Shown: positions 50,063 to 54,997 of the stretch, one piece after another
Position numbering within the stretch: position 1 is the stretch's first letter
How the letters are laid out: each line of letters opens with the position of its first letter
Source: HGM04593 sp964458275
GTDB taxonomy: Bacteria > Bacteroidota > Bacteroidia > Bacteroidales > Bacteroidaceae
Length of the DNA stretch: 54,997 bases
Assembly (NCBI GenBank): GCA_964458275.1
Contig: CAYWIE010000012.1
Span: 1 to 54,997, forward strand
Reading direction: 5' to 3'
Notes under the pieces: model-generated
The model's database searches: none
What the model was told of the DNA's origin: nothing
The model's input: only the letters and a program-made list of their open reading frames with translations
Program-made: the position numbers and the translations under genes

Positions 50063-51202
50063 TCAGGCAACAAGACGTCGTGTAAAGGCGCTCGCTGACA
50101 AAAGACGCACAAGCAGATAACTGACAGCAAACACCGTAACGGCATTGCATGCAATCTTCACTACGGCAGGCACGCCGGGCAACAGCACCTCAAAGAGGTC
50201 ATACCCCATCTGCACAATCACAAAATGACACAGATAAATGCCGAATGTCATTGACGCCATCTTAGAGAGCACGGGCGACGAAGAGACATCAAGCTTCTGC
50301 ACCACCACAAAGACCGCAAAAGTCATAAGAAAGACATTGATGCCACTGAAAAGCCACATGATTTCGAGATAGGCATAATTGCCGGGGAAGAAATCCTGCA
50401 TAGCCACATAACCGCCGAATGTTATTGCAAAGCCAACGACGAACATGGGCGTACAGATGGCTGCAATCTTCTTCCAGCTCCACTGCAAAGGATATTTAAC
50501 CAAATAGTAGGCAAGCACAAGATAGCCCACAAAACCCGAAACATAGTAGAATGTGCCGTAAGCGTTCCAGTCGCACACACCTAAAATATTCATATTGCCG
50601 AACACACCGATGTAACCCAACGAAGGAGCCAGAATCTTGATGTAAGGAACAAGCAGCGAAGCACCCCACAAATAGAGGAAAGTCTTGACCTCCTTTTGTG
50701 TAGCCCCCTTGAGCCATGCACTGAGTATAGGCATCACAAGATAGAGCCCTATCAGCATATAAAGATACCACAGAGGAGTTGTATCGTAGTTGAAGTTAAA
50801 GACAAACGTATACAGTTTGCGCAAAGTCATGTCCCACGTAAACAGAGACATATCGACCAGGGGGCTGTTGCTTGCCGGTGCAAAGTTCAGATAGGCATAA
50901 AAAGCCAAAGGCAAGACAAGGGACCAGAAGAGCAACGGCACAAGAAGCCGCTTCAAACGCTTGGAGTAGAACTCATTCATCGTTCCACGCACAGGCAGCA
51001 GCAACACGCCCGACATCATCACGAACAACGGCACACATGGACGCACAAGACTGCCCAACGCACACCCCTGAAGAAATGTCGGATAATCATTATTGAACTG
51101 AGCCACGAAAGCATCGCAGCAATGCGAAAAAACCACAAGGAAACAAGCAAGCACACGCATGCAATCAATCCATCCTATATTTTCTCTTTTTTCTGTACCC
51201 AT
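50063..51202 (-). CDS. membrane acyltransferase, acyltransferase-3 family
   Basis: Integral membrane enzyme that usually transfers acetyl or succinyl groups to cell-surface glycans (OafA/WecH type). With the start at MGTEKRENIG (51202) it has 379 residues and about ten transmembrane segments. The family signature at the start is IGWIDCMRVLACFLVVFSH, with the conserved His27. An upstream ATG at 51229 would overlap the preceding NifX-like gene by 14 bp and adds a poor N-terminus. The order is NifX-like protein, acyltransferase, YbaN-like protein, all leftward. The acceptor is unknown. Confidence 0.85.
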   Translation of the reverse strand: MGTEKRENIGWIDCMRVLACFLVVFSHCCDAFVAQFNNDYPTFLQGCALGSLVRPCVPLFVMMSGVLLLPVRGTMNEFYSKRLKRLLVPLLFWSLVLPLAFYAYLNFAPASNSPLVDMSLFTWDMTLRKLYTFVFNFNYDTTPLWYLYMLIGLYLVMPILSAWLKGATQKEVKTFLYLWGASLLVPYIKILAPSLGYIGVFGNMNILGVCDWNAYGTFYYVSGFVGYLVLAYYLVKYPLQWSWKKIAAICTPMFVVGFAITFGGYVAMQDFFPGNYAYLEIMWLFSGINVFLMTFAVFVVVQKLDVSSSPVLSKMASMTFGIYLCHFVIVQMGYDLFEVLLPGVPAVVKIACNAVTVFAVSYLLVRLLSASAFTRRLVA

Positions 51203-51215
51203 TTGAGTTGCTATT

Positions 51216-51632
51216 TTATTTATTATCATCTGCTTTGACGGCAGCAGAATTCCCAACAATTCTAACCTTGTCACTATGACCATGGTCACCACAATCGTGC
51301 GACTCACAAGAATAGCCCGAATCATCTACCTTGCCGACAAGATAGTCCTCGACAAGCACCCGGACATCGCCGCTGCAACCGCGAACAACCTTTATGTCAT
51401 GCGCGGCAAGCTTGTTCTTGGCACCCTCGCCCATGTTGCCCGCGAGCATCACCACAACACCCAACTGCTGCAAATCGGCAGCAATACCCGACTTGCAGCC
51501 GCAACCTTGCGGCGAGGGCAAGTCAAAACTCCCCACAACGACATTGTCTTCAATCGTAAAAACAGTATAATGGTCGCAATGGCCAAAATGGTCATCCACA
51601 CGACCGTCCCTTGTCGGAACAGCTATTCTCAT
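51216..51632 (-). CDS. NifX/NafY-type (dinitrogenase iron-molybdenum cofactor family) protein with a His/Cys tail
   Basis: The first 105 residues form the domain named after iron-molybdenum cofactor proteins, which also occurs in many non-fixing anaerobes and binds metal or Fe-S clusters. Signs are the start MRIAVPTRDGRVDDHFGHCD, a Gly-rich GCGCKSG loop, and LAGNMGEGAKNKL. The tail carries CESHDCGDHGH (109-119), a likely metal site. No nitrogenase genes are nearby, so a role in nitrogen fixation is unlikely; metal storage or cluster transfer is possible. First gene of the leftward group, with a perfect promoter at 51690. Confidence 0.82.
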   Translation of the reverse strand: MRIAVPTRDGRVDDHFGHCDHYTVFTIEDNVVVGSFDLPSPQGCGCKSGIAADLQQLGVVVMLAGNMGEGAKNKLAAHDIKVVRGCSGDVRVLVEDYLVGKVDDSGYSCESHDCGDHGHSDKVRIVGNSAAVKADDNK

Positions 51633-51689
51633 AACAGATTAAGATTAATAAAAAACAAAGACCTGCACGGATGGCAGGCAAACACGGGA

Positions 51690-51720
51690 CAAAGGTAAAA
51701 AAAACTTGCATGAAATCAAA
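51690..51720 (-). promoter_or_regulatory. promoter for the NifX-like gene
   Basis: On the minus strand TTTG (51717-51720) and TACCTTTG (51690-51697) are perfect consensus elements with a 19 bp spacer, 57 bp upstream of the start codon. Confidence 0.75.
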
Positions 51721-51736
51721 TTAAACATTAGTTTTG
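51705..51736 (+). promoter_or_regulatory. promoter for the GH73/LysM gene
   Basis: CTTG (51705-51708) and TAGTTTTG (51729-51736) match the promoter elements at a 20 bp spacer. They overlap the opposite promoter of the NifX-like gene, so the two are unlikely to be used on the same molecule at once. Confidence 0.55.
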
Positions 51737-51755
51737 TATTTTAAATATACAATCA

Positions 51756-52706
51756 ATGAACATGAAAAGCTATCTGCACATCACAATATTGACACTTGGC
51801 ATAATGGCAATGGCAAGCTGCTCTACAAAGCAAGCGGCAATACCGTCAAAAAGTTCCGTATCACGAGCAACAGACAGATACGAAAAATATATACTCACCT
51901 ACTACCCCGTAGCAGTGGAACAGATGCACCGCCACAAAATACCTGCAAGCATAACACTTGCACAAGGTCTTCTGGAATCGGGAGCAGGCAACAGCACACT
52001 CACACGCAATTCGAACAACCACTTCGGCATCAAGGCCCACAGCGGCTGGCGGGGCAAGACCACATCGCACATGGACAACGGCAAGATGTGCAAATTCCGC
52101 GTCTACAGCAGCGCACGCGAATCGTACGAAGACCACTCCCAATTCCTGAAAAAGGCAAGATATGCTGCCCTCTTCGAATTAAAGCCCACCGACTACAAAG
52201 GCTGGGCACGCGGGCTGAAAAAGGCCGGATACGCCGAAGACCCTGCATATCCCCAGAAACTGATAAGCCTCATAGAAAGATACAACCTGCACGAATACGA
52301 CTACTACTCAAAGAGAGACGTCTCCCCGCTTCTCGAAGGCAGTGCAATAAACGACTTTGCAGGCATACGCCCGATATACCGTTCAAGCGGGCTGCTCTAC
52401 ATAGTGGCAAACACCGGAGACACATTCAAGTCCCTATCGAAAGAGTTTGGAATTTCGCGCAGGAAACTGATAAAATACAACGACCTCTACAAAGAATACA
52501 ACCTTAAGGCCGGCGACATAATATATCTCGAAAAGAAGAACAACAAAGCCACAAAAGAGCACCGCTTCCACACAACCGCAAACGGTGAAAGCCTGTACTC
52601 CATTTCGCAAAAATATGGCATAAAGCTAAAGAAACTATATAAAATGAACCCCGAATACGAAAACTACACAAGACTGAAAGTAGGAGACGTAATAAATCTA
52701 AGATAA
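51756..52706 (+). CDS. GH73-type glucosaminidase lipoprotein with two LysM domains
   Basis: Peptidoglycan hydrolase likely acting in cell separation or wall remodelling. The 316-residue lipoprotein has lipid Cys22 (MASC) followed by STKQ. The glucosaminidase domain (about 40-180) shows the catalytic Glu73 in QGLLESGAGNSTL and the conserved NNHFGIKAH and WRGKT. Two LysM peptidoglycan-binding repeats follow (about 213-258 and 270-315; YIVANTGDTFKSLSKEFGIS). ATG 51762 is an alternative start. The TSCPD gene begins 13 bp downstream, and the DHH and ROK genes follow on the same strand. Confidence 0.92.
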   Translation: MNMKSYLHITILTLGIMAMASCSTKQAAIPSKSSVSRATDRYEKYILTYYPVAVEQMHRHKIPASITLAQGLLESGAGNSTLTRNSNNHFGIKAHSGWRGKTTSHMDNGKMCKFRVYSSARESYEDHSQFLKKARYAALFELKPTDYKGWARGLKKAGYAEDPAYPQKLISLIERYNLHEYDYYSKRDVSPLLEGSAINDFAGIRPIYRSSGLLYIVANTGDTFKSLSKEFGISRRKLIKYNDLYKEYNLKAGDIIYLEKKNNKATKEHRFHTTANGESLYSISQKYGIKLKKLYKMNPEYENYTRLKVGDVINLR

Positions 52707-52719
52707 CCCAGAAGCCAAT

Positions 52720-52980
52720 ATGAAAACCATAATCTACAAGACCAGCGGCACCTGCTCGCAACTGATTGAAGTCAGTGGAGACAACGGCGCAATAGTTGAT
52801 GTGAAATTCTATGGCGGTTGCAACGGCAACCTGCAAGGCATAAGCAAACTTGTCAAAGGCATGAAATACGAAGAGGTGATACAACGGCTCAACAACATCA
52901 GCTGCAACGGCAAGCCTACCTCATGCCCCGACCAGCTGTGCCGCGCCATCGAGCAGCTGATGACAGAAGAAAAGCAATAA
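52720..52980 (+). CDS. TSCPD-domain protein (TIGR03905-type)
   Basis: Small 86-residue protein of the TSCPD family, named for the motif seen here at 67-71 (TSCPD). Cysteines at 12, 34, 62, 69 and 74 are spaced like a metal site. The domain also forms the C-terminus of some adenosylcobalamin-dependent ribonucleotide reductases, and stand-alone copies have no agreed function. It is 13 bp after the GH73 gene and 8 bp before the DHH phosphoesterase gene, so probably cotranscribed. Confidence 0.88.
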   Translation: MKTIIYKTSGTCSQLIEVSGDNGAIVDVKFYGGCNGNLQGISKLVKGMKYEEVIQRLNNISCNGKPTSCPDQLCRAIEQLMTEEKQ

Positions 52981-52988
52981 GACCAGCC

Positions 52989-54020
52989 ATGATTAACGCC
53001 ATCATCGACAACAAGAACATAGAAGCCCTCAACGCCCTTATAGAGAGAAGCAGAAACTGCGTAATACTGTCCCACAGCCGTCCCGACGGCGATGCGATAG
53101 GCTCCTCATTGGCAATGTTCCATTATCTCAAGAGCTTAGGCAAAGAGGCAACAGTTGTAGTACCCAACGACTACCCGGCATTTCTCTCATGGATGCCGGG
53201 CATAGAAAACGTGCTTCTCTACGACAAGCACCGGCCCGCAGCAGAAGAGGCGCTGAAAAATGCCGATCTTTTCTTCTGTCTCGACTTCAATTCGCTCACC
53301 CGCATCGACGAAATGGGGAAAAGCGTATGCGAATCGCCTGCGCCCAAAGCGCTCATCGACCACCACCTCTTCCCCGACGACATCTTCAGCGTTGCAATTT
53401 CCCACCCTGAGGCAAGTTCAACATCCGAACTTGTATTCAGAGCAATCTGGCAGTCCGGCAAAGCCGACAGAATAGCCAAAGAGGCAGCCGAGTGCATATA
53501 TACGGGCATAATGACCGACACCGGCAATTTCGCCTACGCATCATCGGGCAAGGACATATACCACATAGTTGCCGAACTCATATCCAAAGGCATCGACAAG
53601 GACATAATCTACCGACGCGTATTCTACAATTACTCATTAAGCCGCATGAGGCTCATGGGATACATGATGTACGAAAAGCTGAGATATTATCCCGAAAAGA
53701 ATGCAGCCTTGCTGACACTCACCTACGACGAGCTCAAACGCTTCAACGGCGCCAAAGGAGACACAGAAGGCATTGTAAACATGCCTCTTCAGATAAAATG
53801 CGTCAGATTCTCATGCTTCTTGCGCGAAGAGAACAAGGGCAAAATAAACGTATCGCTGCGCAGTGTGGACAATTTCCCCTGCAACGAGGTGGCAGCAAAG
53901 CTATTCAACGGCGGCGGACACAAGAATGCCTCAGGAGGCGAAGTGCGCGGCACAATGGAGGATGCCGAACAGCTGTTCACCAAAGCTCTCGAAGATTTCT
54001 CGGAAGAGTTGACAAAATAA
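52989..54020 (+). CDS. DHH-family phosphoesterase, NrnA-like
   Basis: Probable cytoplasmic enzyme that degrades short oligoribonucleotides and/or 3'-phosphoadenosine 5'-phosphate, as NrnA does; c-di-AMP-type activity is also known in the wider family. The 343-residue protein keeps the motifs: HSRPDGDAIGSS with Asp33 and Asp35, DHH at 124-126, TDTGNF, and the DHHA1 substrate loop GGGHKNASGG near the C-terminus. The start is ATG 52989, because the upstream open frame overlaps the TSCPD gene and has no family similarity. Confidence 0.93.
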   Translation: MINAIIDNKNIEALNALIERSRNCVILSHSRPDGDAIGSSLAMFHYLKSLGKEATVVVPNDYPAFLSWMPGIENVLLYDKHRPAAEEALKNADLFFCLDFNSLTRIDEMGKSVCESPAPKALIDHHLFPDDIFSVAISHPEASSTSELVFRAIWQSGKADRIAKEAAECIYTGIMTDTGNFAYASSGKDIYHIVAELISKGIDKDIIYRRVFYNYSLSRMRLMGYMMYEKLRYYPEKNAALLTLTYDELKRFNGAKGDTEGIVNMPLQIKCVRFSCFLREENKGKINVSLRSVDNFPCNEVAAKLFNGGGHKNASGGEVRGTMEDAEQLFTKALEDFSEELTK

Positions 54021-54054
54021 AATACAAGAAAAATTGCAAAGTAGACATACAAAA

Positions 54055-54086
54055 GTTGCAACAGATTGTTTTTTAGTCTATATTCG
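54055..54086 (+). promoter_or_regulatory. possible promoter for the ROK kinase gene
   Basis: GTTG (54055-54058) and TATATTCG (54079-54086) differ by one base each from TTTG and TAnnTTTG and have a 20 bp spacer. The start codon is 40 bp further on. Confidence 0.45.
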
Positions 54087-54126
54087 CAGTAACATTACCA
54101 ACAAACAACTATCAATAAAGAACAAT

Positions 54127-54997
54127 ATGGTATCAGACGTAGAGAAAAACCTTGTTGTCGGCATAGATGTCGGCGGAACAGGAACCAAAATCGGCATAGT
54201 AGATGCACGCGGCGAAATTCTTGCACGCGACGAGAGTATCAAGACTCCGGAATATAAGGACTTCGAAGGATTTGTTGACGCCATGAACGGTGTTGTACAG
54301 CGTCTTATCAAAGAGGTTGGTGCAGAAGGCCGTATTCGCGGAATAGGCATTGGCGCACCAAATGCCAACTATTACGCAGGCACCATAGAGGACGCGCCCA
54401 ACCTCCCGTGGAAAGGCGTGCTCAAGCTGTGCGAAGTATTCTCGGCAAAGGCAGGTGTTCCCGTATATGCCACAAACGATGCCAATGCTGCAGCCATCGG
54501 AGAGATGACCTACGGCACAGCCAAAGGCATGAAGAACTTCATAGTAATCACCTTAGGCACAGGCGTGGGCAGCGGTATCGTCATCAACGGCCAGTTAGTG
54601 TACGGATGCGACGGTTTCGCCGGCGAACTCGGACACGTAACAATGGTACGTGGCAAAGAGGGACGCAAATGCGGTTGCGGTTCACGCGGTTGTCTCGAAG
54701 CATACTGCTCGGCAACTGGTGTTGCACGCACAGCCAAAGAGATTCTTAAGCTCGACAAGACTCCAAGTGCACTGCGCGGCATAAAGAACATCACGTCTTA
54801 CGATGTGTATCTTGCTGCAAAATCAGGCGACAAGATTGCAAAAGAGATATTCAAGCAGACTGGAACCATGCTGGGCGAGGCTATTGCCGACTTCATCAAA
54901 TTCTCAAGTCCTGAGGCAATCATCCTCTTCGGCGGACTCACAAAATCGGGCAAATATATCCTCGACCCTGTGAAGAAAGCAGTCGAGAAGAATGTAA
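54127..54997 (+). CDS. ROK-family glucokinase, C-terminus cut by the window end
   Basis: Sugar kinase, most likely phosphorylating glucose to glucose 6-phosphate. The reading frame is open from ATG 54127 to the window end (290 codons), so perhaps 30-40 residues are missing. ATP-binding GIDVGGTGTK lies at 12-21, the catalytic-base Asp118 is in ATNDANAAAIGE, and substrate-binding Glu167 and His170 are in GELGHVTM. The ROK zinc motif CGCGSRGCLE (182-191, with Cys182, Cys184 and Cys189) is complete. N-acetylmannosamine or fructose kinases share these motifs, so glucose specificity is the usual family assignment, not proven. Confidence 0.9.
   Translation, partial: MVSDVEKNLVVGIDVGGTGTKIGIVDARGEILARDESIKTPEYKDFEGFVDAMNGVVQRLIKEVGAEGRIRGIGIGAPNANYYAGTIEDAPNLPWKGVLKLCEVFSAKAGVPVYATNDANAAAIGEMTYGTAKGMKNFIVITLGTGVGSGIVINGQLVYGCDGFAGELGHVTMVRGKEGRKCGCGSRGCLEAYCSATGVARTAKEILKLDKTPSALRGIKNITSYDVYLAAKSGDKIAKEIFKQTGTMLGEAIADFIKFSSPEAIILFGGLTKSGKYILDPVKKAVEKNV

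Noticed and set aside
51216..51632. Nitrogen-fixation role for the NifX-like gene
   Set aside because: No nif structural or cofactor genes are nearby, and this domain is common in anaerobes that do not fix nitrogen.

Overview
The window looks like chromosomal DNA of a Bacteroidales bacterium; I cannot name the genus. The evidence is two SusC/SusD pairs, surface lipoproteins with acidic residues after the lipobox cysteine, several promoters of the Bacteroidetes type (TTTG, 19-21 bp, TAnnTTTG), A-rich leaders instead of Shine-Dalgarno sites, and an etfBA/acyl-CoA dehydrogenase cluster. There is no phage, insertion sequence, integrase or CRISPR array.

Left part (1-10.1 kb): housekeeping genes. 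A truncated tRNA-Val is followed by trpS, an unassigned lipoprotein, tRNA-Met, a HAD phosphatase, ribF and a CPBP membrane protease. A leftward pair (outer-membrane barrel, sialidase-like propeller) is divergent from a cyclophilin lipoprotein, a Bcp peroxiredoxin and an MscS channel.

Centre (10.4-30.6 kb): one leftward operon of eight genes, the most interesting part. In transcription order it holds a 1094-residue FAS1 (fasciclin) lipoprotein, SusC, SusD, three more FAS1 lipoproteins (the first two are tandem paralogues), a second SusC and a second SusD. A good promoter lies at 30545-30575, a palindrome sits in the leader, two strong hairpins lie between genes, and a terminator closes the unit at 10387-10418. 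No glycosidase, lyase, sulfatase, peptidase or regulator is present, so it is not a standard polysaccharide utilisation locus. All six lipoproteins carry the acidic signal linked to surface export. I propose a cell-surface binding, adhesion or uptake system built on FAS1 proteins and two TonB-dependent transporters; the ligand is unknown.

Right part (31-55 kb): a leftward pair of unknown function (a PD40-type lipoprotein with a CxxCH haem-c-like motif, and a large membrane protein), then aroC, slyD, an acyl-CoA dehydrogenase and etfAB as one leftward operon. Divergent from it is a tripartite RND efflux operon. Next come a PerR-like regulator with reverse rubrerythrin, and nadE with a small helix protein and tadA. 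nadE has lost two of the three catalytic residues of its glutaminase domain. The end holds a leftward group (NifX-like protein, acyltransferase, YbaN-like protein) and a rightward group (GH73/LysM lipoprotein, TSCPD protein, DHH phosphoesterase, and a ROK glucokinase cut by the window end).
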